A DNA stretch of 64,000 bases, from positions 49,047 through 113,046 of the forward strand of contig NZ_JAMOHM010000013.1 in NCBI RefSeq assembly GCF_024448335.1, written 5' to 3'. The position numbers were made by a program, and so were the translations under genes. The notes beneath the pieces are model-generated. The model worked only from the letters and a program-made list of their open reading frames with translations, was not told the origin of the DNA and did not search any database. Below are positions 38,082 to 50,636 of this stretch, in pieces (the stretch's first letter is position 1; every line of letters begins with the position of its first letter). The DNA is from Stutzerimonas frequens (GTDB lineage: Bacteria; Pseudomonadota; Gammaproteobacteria; Pseudomonadales; Pseudomonadaceae).

Positions 38082-39665
38082 TTACTGCAGCAGGCTGAGA
38101 ACAGCCTGCGGCAACTGCTTGGCCTGGGCCAGGATCGCGGTGCCGGCCTGTTGCAGAATCTGGTTCTTGCTCAGATTCGCGGTTTCGGCGGCGAAGTCGG
38201 TGTCCTGGATACGGCCGCGAGCGGCGGAAACGTTCTCGGAGATGTTTTGCAGGTTGGCGATCGTGTTGTCGAAGCGATTCTGCACCGCGCCCAAATCCGA
38301 ACGCTGGGAGTCAATCGATGCGATGGATGCATCAAGCACATCAATCGCCTGCTGCGCCCCTGCAGCCGTAGTTACATCGATTGCCAACACCGTCTTAAAC
38401 TCATTAGCAATATTCGATCTAGTCGCTACGTCGTCCGTTGCTTTCGAAGCGGTAGTAATTCCGCCAGTAGTATCTGAAGAGTGCAGCGACACTGATTCAG
38501 CGGTGGTTTTGAAATCCAGCACCCCGGTAACAACAGTGCCTTCGTTGGCTGAATCCAGGGTGACCGTACCACCAAGGAGCGAGGCATCGGCCGTAGCCAA
38601 ATTATCGGCGTCCACCTTACCAGTAAAGTTATCAACCTCAAGAGACAGAGCAGCTGCCGTTCCAGCGTCTGCGCTAGACTCAAACTTGATTGCGATGTTT
38701 CCGCCGGCTGTGTCTACCAGGTTGACCTTAGTGTCGTCGGTACCATCGACTACAGCGGTCATAGTAGATGGGAGGTTCCCGTCAGTGACCGCCTGGTTAA
38801 TTTTAGCAACTAGCGCCGCGGCGAATTCGGTGCCATCGGCCGCACCTGTAATGGCACCTAACGAGTATCCGTTAATCGAAACAGACATCGAGTCACCAAC
38901 ATCATTAACGCCTGCGCTGCCGACTTGTACCGCTGTCTGGGCAGTAGCTTGGAGCTTACCAAAAGTAACGTCGGTCAACGATTCGGCAATGCTTTCTGCA
39001 GACGCTCCTTTGGCGACCTTTGCGTCATAAGATTTGCCATCAGCCGTGACAGTCAAGGTTTGCTCTTTGACGGCGGATTCGGCAGATGTACTCGCAGCAG
39101 CCATGTTATCGGTGGCCAGGCTAGCGAACGTTGCGTCTGCAGTTTTTACCTCTTTGCCCAGCTTGGAGGCATCGGCAGACGCGATACTAAAACTGATCGC
39201 TTCAAATGAATTAGCACCAACTTGAAAGCCGACGTTTGAAAAGGTTCCATCAAGCAACTTTCGCCCACCAAAAACCGTAGTCTCGGAAATTCGCGTCAGT
39301 TCACTCTGAAGCTGCGACACCTCCTTCTGCAAAGCCTGGCGATCCGTCTGGTCATTAGACCCGTTAGCTGACTGGAGGGACAAATCACGCATACGCTGAA
39401 GAATGTTGGTCGACTGCTGCAGCGCTCCCTCGGCGGTCTGGGCGAGAGAGATACCGTCATTCGCGTTACGGACGGCTACACCCAAGCCGCTTATCTGGCT
39501 GGTCAGGCGATTCGAAATCTGCAGGCCGGCAGCATCGTCCTTGGCGCTGTTGATACGGCTACCGGTGGACAGACGCTGCATGGACGTTTGCAGCGCACTG
39601 GAAGAATTGCTGAGGTTGCGCTGGGTGTTCAGCGAAGCAATGTTGGTATTGACGGTAAGAGCCAT
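38082..39665 (-). CDS. fliC: flagellin
   Basis: 527 residues. The N-terminal [25 protein letters not shown] and C-terminal [37 protein letters not shown] are the conserved filament-core helices; residues about 170-430 form the surface-exposed variable domain. That middle part is richer in A+T and uses rarer codons than the flanks, as is common for exchanged flagellin domains. It is exported by the flagellar type III system with FliS. A clear sigma-28 promoter lies upstream. Confidence 0.98.
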   Translation of the reverse strand: MALTVNTNIASLNTQRNLSNSSSALQTSMQRLSTGSRINSAKDDAAGLQISNRLTSQISGLGVAVRNANDGISLAQTAEGALQQSTNILQRMRDLSLQSANGSNDQTDRQALQKEVSQLQSELTRISETTVFGGRKLLDGTFSNVGFQVGANSFEAISFSIASADASKLGKEVKTADATFASLATDNMAAASTSAESAVKEQTLTVTADGKSYDAKVAKGASAESIAESLTDVTFGKLQATAQTAVQVGSAGVNDVGDSMSVSINGYSLGAITGAADGTEFAAALVAKINQAVTDGNLPSTMTAVVDGTDDTKVNLVDTAGGNIAIKFESSADAGTAAALSLEVDNFTGKVDADNLATADASLLGGTVTLDSANEGTVVTGVLDFKTTAESVSLHSSDTTGGITTASKATDDVATRSNIANEFKTVLAIDVTTAAGAQQAIDVLDASIASIDSQRSDLGAVQNRFDNTIANLQNISENVSAARGRIQDTDFAAETANLSKNQILQQAGTAILAQAKQLPQAVLSLLQ

Positions 39666-40068
39666 GATGTGCCTCCAAAGGCGCTGGGTTACTTAGGGTT
39701 TGCCTGAGCTTGCGACTCCGGGCCGGCTTGTGCCCAGGCACCCATTGAGTTCGCATTCGATTAGCTTATCGGCGCCGTTTGGGTTGGCTTTAGGGCAGAT
39801 TCGAACTTTTTCTGAGCCCGGTACCGCTCCAACGCTACGCCAGCACATCCATACTGCGGACTTGCTTGACTAGCTTTTCGGGTGAAGCGGGGAAAACTTT
39901 AGGGGATGGCTGAGGCCGTTTCCCTGACCTGGAGTCAAAGGGAGCTCACTCACTGCTGGTGAGCTTTGCTGGCGCGTCCCGGCCAAGGCCGCCCCCACAG
40001 ATTCGGTGGAAACATTTGGGGAGCGGGTATGACAGCGAAGCTCGCTGGGATGAGGCGTTGCTGACGTG
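39666..40068. other. ligA-fliC intergenic region
   Basis: 403 bases. The only clear elements are the sigma-28 promoter at 39766-39792 and an inverted repeat AGCTCAC/GTGAGCT at 39943-39965. I see no open frame with family likeness. Confidence 0.7.
39766..39792 (-). promoter_or_regulatory. sigma-28 (FliA) promoter of fliC
   Basis: On the minus strand TAAAG is followed after 14 bases by GCCGATAA, an exact consensus. The transcript should start near 39759, giving a leader of about 94 bases. Confidence 0.93.
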
Positions 40069-42477
<2,409 letters not shown>

Positions 42478-42569
42478 TCAGCGCGCCTTGGTTGATATGG
42501 AAGGCGTCGGATTCTAGCCGAATGCGAGTCCGAAGGCAGGTCTGCGGGTTCTGTTGGCTGGGGTCGGAC

Positions 42570-42682
42570 TGGGCAGGCAGCGTTGCGTGACGATGCGCTG
42601 AAGCGAAGTGCCGGTGGGCTGAAGCCCACCCTACGACAGTCTGCAGAGCGAAGCGGCAGGCCAGTGAAAGCGAGCCTGCCCA
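42570..42682. repeat. composite palindromic element in the zipA-ligA gap
   Basis: Outer 9-bp inverted repeats (TGGGCAGGC at 42570-42578, GCCTGCCCA at 42674-42682) enclose a perfect internal palindrome GGTGGGCT-GA-AGCCCACC plus CTAC (42613-42634) and an alternative GGCAGGC/GCCTGCC pair. The element is about 113 bases, with no open frame. It looks like a paired-REP or miniature element. Confidence 0.6.
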
Positions 42683-42692
42683 ATCAAACGCA

Positions 42693-42716
42693 GCACCGGG
42701 CGCGAGGGCCCGGCGC
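42693..42716 (-). terminator. possible weak zipA terminator
   Basis: GCACCGGGC and GCCCGGCGC pair with one mismatch, ten bases beyond the zipA stop on the minus strand. No strong T-run follows (TGCGTTTGATT). Confidence 0.4.
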
Positions 42717-42725
42717 GGTGAATTA

Positions 42726-43559
42726 TCAGCGTTGCTTGATGGTCATCTGTCGGCGTTCGAACTCGACGATGCGCTGGCGGTAGTGTTCGATGGTCTGGGC
42801 GGTCAGCACGCTGCGCTGGTCGTCCTTCAGCTCGCCGTTGAGCTCCTGGGACAGCTTGCGCGCCGCGGCGACCATGACATCGAAGGCCTGCTTGGGATGA
42901 CGCGGCCCCGGCAGACCAAGGAAGAAGCTCACGGCCGGCGTGGTGAAGTGATCGATATCGTCCAGATCGAAGGTACCGGGCTTGACCGCATTGGCCATGG
43001 AGAACAGCACCTCACCATTCCCGGCCATGCTTTCGTGGCGGTGGAAGATGTCCATCTCACCGAAGCGCAGACCGCTTTCCAGGATGTTCTGCAGCAATGC
43101 CGGGCCACGGAAGCCGTGCGGATCGCGGCAAATGACGTTGATGACCAGCACTTCTTCCACCGGTGCCTGCTCTTTCGCCGGCTGCGCCTCGGCATCGTCC
43201 GCGTCGCCGACGACCGGATCCAGCAGGGTCGGCACAGGCTCGTCAGTGCTCAGTTGCAGATCGCCCTGGTAAGGCTCGCTATGCCGGCGCTTCTTGCCCG
43301 CGTCGCGACCAGACTGGCGGGCGCTCACCGGCGGCATGTCGGCTTCGTCCAGCGAAGGCTCATGCTCACGATCCACCACGCGAGCCGGCCCTAACAGCTC
43401 GGTGGAATCATCGACATCAGGAAGGTTGGAAAGGCTGCGGTCCAGCTTGAATTTCAGCTTGCCCTTGCCACCGCGCATGCGACGCCAGCCGTCGAACAAA
43501 ATGCCGGCAATGACGATGATGCCGATGACGATCAGCCACTCGCGCAGACCGATATCCAT
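42726..43559 (-). CDS. zipA: cell division protein ZipA
   Basis: 277 residues. An N-terminal membrane anchor ([21 protein letters not shown]) is followed by basic and acidic low-complexity linker (about 30-140) and the C-terminal FtsZ-binding domain starting [16 protein letters not shown] and including [11 protein letters not shown]. It tethers FtsZ to the inner membrane and is essential for divisome assembly in gammaproteobacteria. It lies 182 bases after smc and upstream of ligA, a conserved Pseudomonas order. Confidence 0.95.
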   Translation of the reverse strand: MDIGLREWLIVIGIIVIAGILFDGWRRMRGGKGKLKFKLDRSLSNLPDVDDSTELLGPARVVDREHEPSLDEADMPPVSARQSGRDAGKKRRHSEPYQGDLQLSTDEPVPTLLDPVVGDADDAEAQPAKEQAPVEEVLVINVICRDPHGFRGPALLQNILESGLRFGEMDIFHRHESMAGNGEVLFSMANAVKPGTFDLDDIDHFTTPAVSFFLGLPGPRHPKQAFDVMVAAARKLSQELNGELKDDQRSVLTAQTIEHYRQRIVEFERRQMTIKQR

Positions 43560-43741
43560 TAATGCATTAACCTCTGAATTCGATGATAAAGACGCAACAA
43601 GCGGTCACCTGGGACTGCTCTCAGCGCATCGTGAAAATTGTGCCCTAAGCTAGCACGACGAACGGTAGATTTGCACCGTGCGGTAGTTCTCTTTTTATGG
43701 GCTCTTCAGTATCAAAAACGCTCAAATGCGCGGCTTAATCC

Positions 43742-46700
43742 TCATGCTTCGGCCAGTGCCACAGCCTGTTCGACATCGACTGCTACCAACCGTGAACAAC
43801 CCGCTTCATGCATCGTCACACCCATGAGCTGATCGGCCATTTCCATGGCGATCTTGTTGTGGGTGATGTAGATGAACTGCACTTTCTCCGACATTTCCTT
43901 GACCAGTCGTGCATAACGGCCGACGTTGGCGTCGTCCAGTGGCGCATCGACTTCATCCAGCATGCAGAACGGCGCCGGGTTTAGCTGGAAGATCGCAAAT
44001 ACCAGCGCCAGCGCAGTCAATGCCTTTTCGCCACCGGAAAGCAGGTGAATGGTGCTGTTCTTCTTTCCGGGCGGACGCGCCATGATCGCCACCCCGGTAT
44101 CGAGTAAATCTTCTCCGGTAAGTTCCAGATAAGCATTGCCGCCGCCGAACACTTTCGGAAAGAGCGCCTGCAGGCCACTGTTGATCTGGTCGAAGGTTTC
44201 CTTGAAGCGGTTGCGGGTTTCACGGTCGATCTTGCGGATGACGTTTTCCAGCGTGTCCAGCGCTTCGACGAGGTCGTCGTTCTGCGCATCGAGATAGCGC
44301 TTGCGTTCGGACTGCTGCTGGTATTCGTCGATCGCCGCCAGGTTGATCGGCCCCAGACGCTGGATACGCTGAGCCAATCGCTCCAACTCCGCTTCCCAGG
44401 CCTGCTCGCTGGCTTCGCCGGGAAGCGTGGCGAGCACGCCATGCAGGTCGTAGCCGTCCTCGTGCAGCTGATCCTGCAGCGCCTTGCGCCGGACGCTCAG
44501 TTCTTGCCAGCCCAGGCGCTGTTGCTCCAGTTGCCCCCGAAGCAGCTGCGCCTGTTGTTCGGCCTGGGTACGGCGTTTCTCCGCATCGCGCAGTTCGCGA
44601 TCGGCGTCTTCCAGCGCCAGACGCGCATCCTTGAGCTCGTCCTCGACGCCCATGCGCCGCTCCAGCAGCTCTTCGAGCTTCATGCGCAGCTCTTCCAGCG
44701 GTGCCTCACCCTCCTCCAGGTTCAGCGTCAGCTGCTCGCGGCGCTCGATGGCGCGCTCGAACTGCTGTTCCAACCGCTCCAGAGCCTGGCGAGTCGACTC
44801 GTGCTGCGCCCTGAGCGAACCGACCCGCAACGCCAGCTGATGGGCATGATCCTTATGCTGCCGCGCCTCCTGGCGAATACGATCGAGCCGCTCACGGATG
44901 CCGTCGCGGCTGGCCAGCAGCGTCTCGCGCTGCTCGGTATCCTGCGCCATCGCTTCCAGCGCTTCCTGCAGCTGCAGGCGCGCTTCGCCCAGCTGTTCGG
45001 TCTCGATCTCGCGCTGCTCCTGCTGCTCGGCCAGCTCCTCGTCCAGCCGACGACGGCGCAGCGCCAGCTGTTCCAGGCGTGCCTGGCCGGCCGACAGCTT
45101 GGCCTTGAGGTCGCCATGCTTGCGTGCTTCTTCCTGTTGCTGACGACGCTGCTGTTCGCGCTCGCCTTCCAGACGGGACTGCTCGCCGCCCAGCACGGCG
45201 ATGCGGTCCTCCATCGTCGCCAGGCTCGCTTCGCGCTCGTCACGCTCGGCCAGCAAGCGCTGCAGCTCCTGACCGCGCGCCAGTACGCCGGACTCCGCCT
45301 CGCTCGCGCGACGCACACGCAGAAAATGCCGGCCGACCCAATAGCCATCGCGGCTGACCACACTCTCGCCCTCCGCCAGCGACGCGCGCGCGGCCAGTGC
45401 CTGCTCCAGCGATTCGACCGGCCGCACGCGGCCCAGCCATGGCGAAAGATCCTGCGCCGATTCGACCCGTTCCAGCAGACTGCCAGGGCAGCGGACGCCG
45501 CCACGCGACGCGTTGGCCAGATTTAGCTCGCCCTGCTGGAAGCCCGCAAGCTCGACCTCGGCGAAATCATCCAGCAGCACCGCCTGCAGATCCGCGCCCA
45601 ACACGGTTTCCACGGCCAGTTCCCAGCCTGGCTCGACCCGCAGCCCATCGGCCAGGCGTGGGCGCTGCTCCAGCCCCTGTTCGCGCAACCATTCAGCGAC
45701 GCCCTTGCCCGGCTCCATCGCCGCCTGCTGCAACGCCTCCAGCGACGCGATTCGCCCATTCAGGCGCTGCAGTTCACCTTGCGCCTGCTGCTGGGTTCGG
45801 GTCGCCAGCTGCAACTCTTCACGAAGCTGTTCAAGACGTTCATTGAGCGCTTCGCCCGCCGCGGCGAATGCTTCGAGCTCGAGCTCACTGGCCGCAAGCT
45901 GCTCATCCAATTCAAGGATCGCGACATCTTCCGGGTCGGCCGCCAGCAACGCACGCTCGTCATCCAGACGGCGTTGACGCTCGGCCAGGCGTTCCAGGCT
46001 CTGCTCCAGCTGCTGGATGCGCGATTGCTGCACTTCCGCGGCGCGGCGCGGCTCGGCGCTGTGCTGGTTGAAGCGCTCCCACTGTTCCTGCCAGGCCTGC
46101 ATGGCGGCTTCGGCTTCTTCCAGCTGGGCGGCGGACTCTTCGGCAGCGGCGCCGGACAGCTCCTGTTCCGGCTCGAGCATCGCCAGCTCCTCGCCGAGCG
46201 TGGCCAGCAGCGTGCGGTCGTGGCCTAGGTGCGACTCGGTCTCAAGGCGCGCCTGTTCCGCCTCACGCAGATCGTCCTGCAACTGTCGCAGGCGCTGCTG
46301 CCCATGCTGGATGCTCTGCTCGACGCGCGCGATGTCGCCGCCGACCGAATAGAAGCGACCCTGCACCTGATTGAACCGTTCGGACAGCTCATGGTGACCG
46401 TCCCGCAGGCGCTCGATGCTCGCATCAGCGCTGCGCTGTTCGGCCACCAGCGCTTCGAAGGCGACCTCCTGATCACCGATGACCTGCTCGCGCTGGCCCA
46501 CCTGCTCGTTCAAGGCCTGCCAACGAAGTGCCGACAGCTGCGCCTTGAGCTGGCGCTCTTCGGCCTTGTATTCCTGATACTTCTCCGCCGACTGCGCCTG
46601 ACGGTGCAGGCGTTCGAGCTGGCGTTCCAGCTCTTCGCGCAGGTCGGTCAGGCGCGCCAGGTTCTCGTGAGTGCGGCGGATGCGATTCTCGGTTTCGCGC

Positions 46701-47230
46701 CGGCGCTCCTTGTACTTGGAGATGCCGGCCGCCTCTTCGATGAAGTTGCGCAGATCCTCCGGCTTGGCCTCGATCAGCTTGGAGATCATGCCCTGCTCGA
46801 TGATCGAATAGCTGCGCGGTCCGAGCCCGGTGCCGAGGAAGATGTCGGTGATGTCGCGGCGCCGACACTTCACCCCGTTGAGAAAGTAGGTGTTCTGCGA
46901 GTCACGGGTGACGCGACGGCGGATGGAGATTTCGGCAAAGGCGGCGTACTCGCCGGTAAGCGTGCCATCGGAATTGTCGAAGATCAGCTCGATGCTCGCC
47001 TGGGTCACCGGCTTGCGGGTGTTGGAGCCATTGAAGATGACGTCGGTCATCGACTCGCCGCGCAGGTTCTTCGCCGAGCTTTCGCCCATGACCCAGCGCA
47101 CGGCGTCGATGATGTTGGATTTGCCGCAGCCGTTCGGGCCGACCACCGCCGCCATGTTGCTGGGGAAGCTGACCGTGGTGGGATCGACGAAGGACTTGAA
47201 GCCGGCGAGTTTGATGCTTTTCAGTCGCAT
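43742..47230 (-). CDS. smc: chromosome partition protein Smc
   Basis: 1162 residues. Walker A GPNGCGKSN is near residue 32; long coiled-coils (about 170-480 and 670-1000) flank a hinge domain (about 510-650); the signature LLSGGEKALTALALVFA and Walker B PAPFCMLDEVDAPLDDAN close the C-terminal head. Smc with ScpA and ScpB organises and separates chromosomes. It is followed by zipA and ligA on the same strand. The start at 47230 gives the conserved MRLKSIKLAGFKSFVD. Confidence 0.98.
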   Translation of the reverse strand: MRLKSIKLAGFKSFVDPTTVSFPSNMAAVVGPNGCGKSNIIDAVRWVMGESSAKNLRGESMTDVIFNGSNTRKPVTQASIELIFDNSDGTLTGEYAAFAEISIRRRVTRDSQNTYFLNGVKCRRRDITDIFLGTGLGPRSYSIIEQGMISKLIEAKPEDLRNFIEEAAGISKYKERRRETENRIRRTHENLARLTDLREELERQLERLHRQAQSAEKYQEYKAEERQLKAQLSALRWQALNEQVGQREQVIGDQEVAFEALVAEQRSADASIERLRDGHHELSERFNQVQGRFYSVGGDIARVEQSIQHGQQRLRQLQDDLREAEQARLETESHLGHDRTLLATLGEELAMLEPEQELSGAAAEESAAQLEEAEAAMQAWQEQWERFNQHSAEPRRAAEVQQSRIQQLEQSLERLAERQRRLDDERALLAADPEDVAILELDEQLAASELELEAFAAAGEALNERLEQLREELQLATRTQQQAQGELQRLNGRIASLEALQQAAMEPGKGVAEWLREQGLEQRPRLADGLRVEPGWELAVETVLGADLQAVLLDDFAEVELAGFQQGELNLANASRGGVRCPGSLLERVESAQDLSPWLGRVRPVESLEQALAARASLAEGESVVSRDGYWVGRHFLRVRRASEAESGVLARGQELQRLLAERDEREASLATMEDRIAVLGGEQSRLEGEREQQRRQQQEEARKHGDLKAKLSAGQARLEQLALRRRRLDEELAEQQEQREIETEQLGEARLQLQEALEAMAQDTEQRETLLASRDGIRERLDRIRQEARQHKDHAHQLALRVGSLRAQHESTRQALERLEQQFERAIERREQLTLNLEEGEAPLEELRMKLEELLERRMGVEDELKDARLALEDADRELRDAEKRRTQAEQQAQLLRGQLEQQRLGWQELSVRRKALQDQLHEDGYDLHGVLATLPGEASEQAWEAELERLAQRIQRLGPINLAAIDEYQQQSERKRYLDAQNDDLVEALDTLENVIRKIDRETRNRFKETFDQINSGLQALFPKVFGGGNAYLELTGEDLLDTGVAIMARPPGKKNSTIHLLSGGEKALTALALVFAIFQLNPAPFCMLDEVDAPLDDANVGRYARLVKEMSEKVQFIYITHNKIAMEMADQLMGVTMHEAGCSRLVAVDVEQAVALAEA

Positions 47231-47464
47231 GCGGCCTATCCGTGGCGATCAGCGGGAAAACGAACAAGCGGAGTCGCCATGAGCATCGGGATTCCTGGCA
47301 TCGATTGGGCTACTGGCAAGAAGCCGCGAAGCTTATCACGGCGCCCCGGCTGTCTCGCAGCGCGTCGGCGCACAGAAACACAGCCGCGCACCTCGCCGAG
47401 CTCTATGGCGACAGGAGGAACACAGGAATGAAGCGCCATTCGGTGAATGGACGACGAAACGGTC

Positions 47465-48460
47465 TCAGCCGCCGGTCATGCTCATGAAACGCACCACCTG
47501 GACTTGCTCGTCGGTGCGGAAGTGGTGCTTTTCCGGCTTGAGCTGCAGGGCATCCACCAGCGCATTGCGCAAGCGCTCGCTGTCACCCGGATAGCGGCGC
47601 ATCAGGCTCTTCAGATCCAGCGCGCCCTCGTGGCCAAGGCACAGCACGAGCTTGCCCTCGGCTGTCACGCGCACGCGGTTACAGCTGCCGCAGAAGTTGT
47701 TGCTGTGCGGGGAGATGAAGCCGACCTGCGTCTCGCTGCCGGCCACCTGCCAGTAACGCGAGGGGCCACCCGTGGCATGGCTGCTGCGCACCAGCGTATG
47801 GCGCGCCTCGATGCGTTCACGCACCTCGTCGCTGGAGCAGAAGGTGATCTGCCGCTGATGACTGGACACACTGCCCAGTGGCATTTCCTCGATGAAGCTG
47901 ATATCCAGCCCGCGCTCGATGGCGAACTCCACCAGATCGAGAATCTCGTCGTCGTTGCGCCCCTTCTGCACGACGCTGTTGAGCTTGATGCGCTTGAAGC
48001 CGGCGCTACGCGCGGCCTCGATGCCTTCGAGCACCTGATCGAGCCGGTCACGGCGGGTCAGCTCGGCAAAACGCTCGCGCTTGAGCGAATCGAGGCTGAT
48101 ATTGAGCCGCTTGACGCCGGCTTCGTGCAGCGATGCAGCCAGGCTTGGCAACTGCGAGCCGTTGGTGGTGATGGCCAGATCCTCCAGCTCGCTGCGCTCG
48201 CCCAGGCGCGCCAGCAAGCTGGTCAGCCCCTTACGCACCAGCGGCTCGCCACCGGTCACGCGAATGCGCTTGACGCCCAGGCTGATAAAGGCGTCGGCCA
48301 CCGCATAGAGTTCTTCCAACGTGAGAATCTGCGCACGGGGCGCGAAGACCATGTCCTCGCTCATGCAATAGGTGCAGCGAAAATCGCAGCGGTCGGTTAC
48401 CGACAACCTCAGGTAGGTAATGCGCCGGCCGAATGGGTCGACCAACTGGGAATCGGGCAT
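47465..48460 (-). CDS. moaA: GTP 3',8-cyclase (molybdenum cofactor biosynthesis)
   Basis: 331 residues. The radical-SAM motif CDFRCTYC (Cys25, 29, 32) and the C-terminal cluster (CGSCNRVRVTAEGKLVLC) are present, and the protein ends MTGG, the conserved GG tail needed for activity. It converts GTP to 3',8-cyclo-7,8-dihydro-GTP, the first step of molybdopterin synthesis. ATG at 48460 has GGAGAG upstream; the TTG start at 48472 is less likely. Divergent from the ion channel gene. Confidence 0.97.
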   Translation of the reverse strand: MPDSQLVDPFGRRITYLRLSVTDRCDFRCTYCMSEDMVFAPRAQILTLEELYAVADAFISLGVKRIRVTGGEPLVRKGLTSLLARLGERSELEDLAITTNGSQLPSLAASLHEAGVKRLNISLDSLKRERFAELTRRDRLDQVLEGIEAARSAGFKRIKLNSVVQKGRNDDEILDLVEFAIERGLDISFIEEMPLGSVSSHQRQITFCSSDEVRERIEARHTLVRSSHATGGPSRYWQVAGSETQVGFISPHSNNFCGSCNRVRVTAEGKLVLCLGHEGALDLKSLMRRYPGDSERLRNALVDALQLKPEKHHFRTDEQVQVVRFMSMTGG

Positions 48461-48649
48461 GGAACTCTCCAACTGCTGGATGCGCCTGTAGTCAGACTAT
48501 GCGCTAAGTACGATTCAGGCAAAGCGACGTTACCAATGGCGCAGCTGCAACGCCACCGCGCGACATGCAGTCGCCGCAACGCAATGCTTTAATGGACCGC
48601 TTTGGCAGGCGACCGCGAAATCTGCCACCCATGCGAGAGACCACGGCCA

Positions 48650-49501
48650 ATGGACAACGACTCCCTGAAAGCGATGAGCTGGCGTGAGCGCCTTTACACC
48701 ATCATCTTTTTCACCAACACCCCGGCCGGCAAGCGCTTCGACACCTGGCTGCTGGTGATCATCTTCGCCAGCCTGGTGGTAGTGATGCTCGACAGCATCG
48801 CCTCGTTCAACGAGCGGCACGGCCAGTTGCTGACCAATTTGGAATGGGGCTTCACGGCGATCTTCGCCGTTGAGTACGTGCTGCGCATCTACACTCACCC
48901 CGAACCCCGCAAGTACATCCTCAGCTTCTACGGCATGGTGGACCTGTTCTCGGTGCTGCCGGCCTTCATTGCGCTGCTGTTGCCCGACGCCCAGTATTTG
49001 CTGGTAGTTCGCGTCATACGCATGCTGCGGATCTTCCGCGTGCTCAAGCTCACCCCCTACCTCAGCCAGGCCAACTTTCTGCTCGTGGCGCTGCAGGGCA
49101 GCCGGCAGAAGATCATCGTTTTCCTCGTCAGCGTGACCACGCTGATCATCGTCTACGGCACGCTGATGTATGTGATCGAAGGGCCAAGCAATGGCTTCAC
49201 CAGCATTCCGATAAGCATCTACTGGGCTGTGGTCACCCTGACCACTGTCGGCTTCGGCGATATCGTTCCGCATACCCCGTTGGGCAAGGCGCTGGCGACG
49301 ATGGTGATGATCACCGGTTATTCGATCATCGCGGTACCGACCGGTATCTTCACCGCCGAGCTGGCCAATGCCATGCGCCAGGACAGCCTGCGCCACAATT
49401 GCCCTACCTGCGACAAGCTCACCCACGAGCCCAATGCGGCGTTCTGCAGCCGCTGCGGCAGTCAACTGTTCGAGCCGAAGCAGCAGGACACGGCAGACTG
49501 A
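48650..49501 (+). CDS. voltage-gated potassium channel-type protein with C-terminal zinc ribbon
   Basis: 283 residues. Six membrane segments are visible, S4 being RVIRMLRIFRVLKL (about 121-134), which carries spaced arginines. The selectivity filter TLTTVGFGD lies at about 196-204. After S6, a short linker leads to two CxxC pairs (CPTC at 251-254, CSRCG at 266-270), a zinc ribbon. It should be an inner-membrane K+ channel of the Kv type. The ATG at 48650 is preferred over a start 16 codons earlier. The zinc ribbon suggests sensing or assembly, but no ligand is known. Confidence 0.88.
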   Translation: MDNDSLKAMSWRERLYTIIFFTNTPAGKRFDTWLLVIIFASLVVVMLDSIASFNERHGQLLTNLEWGFTAIFAVEYVLRIYTHPEPRKYILSFYGMVDLFSVLPAFIALLLPDAQYLLVVRVIRMLRIFRVLKLTPYLSQANFLLVALQGSRQKIIVFLVSVTTLIIVYGTLMYVIEGPSNGFTSIPISIYWAVVTLTTVGFGDIVPHTPLGKALATMVMITGYSIIAVPTGIFTAELANAMRQDSLRHNCPTCDKLTHEPNAAFCSRCGSQLFEPKQQDTAD

Positions 49502-49619
49502 GCGCAGCGACCCCGCGCCCACCCGTGCGCGCGGCGGCCACCTCGCTAATCACACCCGAACTGCCCACCAGCAGGGCTGTCACATCCTCAGATTCGCATC
49601 AGGCAGGATGGAGACCGGC

Positions 49620-50033
49620 ATGCCCTTGCTCAAACTGCTGCACTTCGCCGCTCTGCTCTGCTGGTGCGGCTCGCTGCTGTATCTGCCGGCTCTGATCGCC
49701 GCCGGTACCAAACGCAGCGACCAGCTCTTCTATCGCGACCATGCCCATCTTACCCGCATGGTCTTTACCCTCATCAGCACCCCCGCCGCACTGCTGGCCA
49801 TCGGCTCCGGCACGGCGCTGTTCCTGCGCGACGGCACCCTGGCCGGCTGGCTGATCCTGAAACTCACGACGGTAACGGGGATGGCGCTCTGTCACGCACT
49901 GTGCGGCGTGTTGGTGCTGCGTATCGAACGCCAGCCGGAGCGTGGCGTCACATACCAATGCATGGCGCTGGGAGTACTGGTGCCGGTTCTGATTGCCCTG
50001 ACCCTGTGGCTGGTACTGGCCAAACCCTTCTGA
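49620..50033 (+). CDS. CopD-like small membrane protein
   Basis: 137 residues with four membrane segments (about 3-24, 45-65, 74-94, 110-132). The N-terminal LLKLLHFAALLCWCGSLLYLPAL, with a His in the first helix, resembles the CopD/UPF0093-type heme- or copper-associated proteins found near oxidase genes. The ATG at 49620 has GGAG six bases upstream; an in-frame ATG at 49608 is possible. It is on the same strand as the caa3 oxidase genes but separated from them by the opposing DUF2231 gene. Role inferred only from context. Confidence 0.65.
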   Translation: MPLLKLLHFAALLCWCGSLLYLPALIAAGTKRSDQLFYRDHAHLTRMVFTLISTPAALLAIGSGTALFLRDGTLAGWLILKLTTVTGMALCHALCGVLVLRIERQPERGVTYQCMALGVLVPVLIALTLWLVLAKPF

Positions 50034-50135
50034 CTCAAGGAATGACCACCTCGCATGACCGATCGCCCGGCCCGCCTCGACCATTCCCATCCCGCCTGCC
50101 CGAGCTGGCCGTCTCCGGCACGTCGTTGCGACGGC

Positions 50136-50615
50136 TCAGGGCGCCTGCTCGCCATCCAGATCCACACCGACCGCGTGCTCGTAGACCAGCCGCCCGCCAA
50201 GGAAGGCGGCCAGGGAAATCAGCACGGCCGTGAGCAGCGAGAGATACAGCCCCCACATCGCGTCGCCGTCGCCGCGGTCCATGCCCTGGTAGCGCAGCAG
50301 CCAGTTCAGCGAAGCCAACGAGAGCATCATCACCGCCAGGATCGCATGGCACCAGGCGGTGACCTTGCGGCGGATCTGCTGGACCGAAACCAGGTCGATG
50401 ATGCCGGCAATGCTGGCGATCCAGCCGCCGATCGCGCCGACGCCCGACAGCCACAACCCTGCACGCCACCAGAACTCGTCGAGTGTCCACAAGTAGGCCA
50501 GGTCGGCCGGCACCAGCCCGATCAGCGCGGCGACCGGAAAGTGGATCATCATCGGGTGCAGCGGATGGCCACCAATGGCGGCGTTGCTATTGATGGACTC
50601 GCGTTCTATGGCCAT
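50136..50615 (-). CDS. DUF2231 family membrane protein
   Basis: 159 residues with four membrane segments; the N-terminal GGHPLHPMMIHFPVAALIG is the DUF2231 hallmark, with conserved His that may bind heme. The start ATG at 50615 has GGGAGGG upstream. Its start codon is only 21 bases from the divergent oxidase subunit II start. Members often lie beside cytochrome and oxidase genes, and an electron-transfer or heme role is suspected, not proven. Confidence 0.82.
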   Translation of the reverse strand: MAIERESINSNAAIGGHPLHPMMIHFPVAALIGLVPADLAYLWTLDEFWWRAGLWLSGVGAIGGWIASIAGIIDLVSVQQIRRKVTAWCHAILAVMMLSLASLNWLLRYQGMDRGDGDAMWGLYLSLLTAVLISLAAFLGGRLVYEHAVGVDLDGEQAP

Positions 50616-50636
50616 CCAGCCCTCCCAGGCATTGAA

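Noticed and set aside
47231..47464. Gap between smc and moaA searched for a GntR-type regulator gene, as seen near smc in P. aeruginosa
   Set aside because: No frame here has a helix-turn-helix pattern; I see nothing but upstream sequence of smc.
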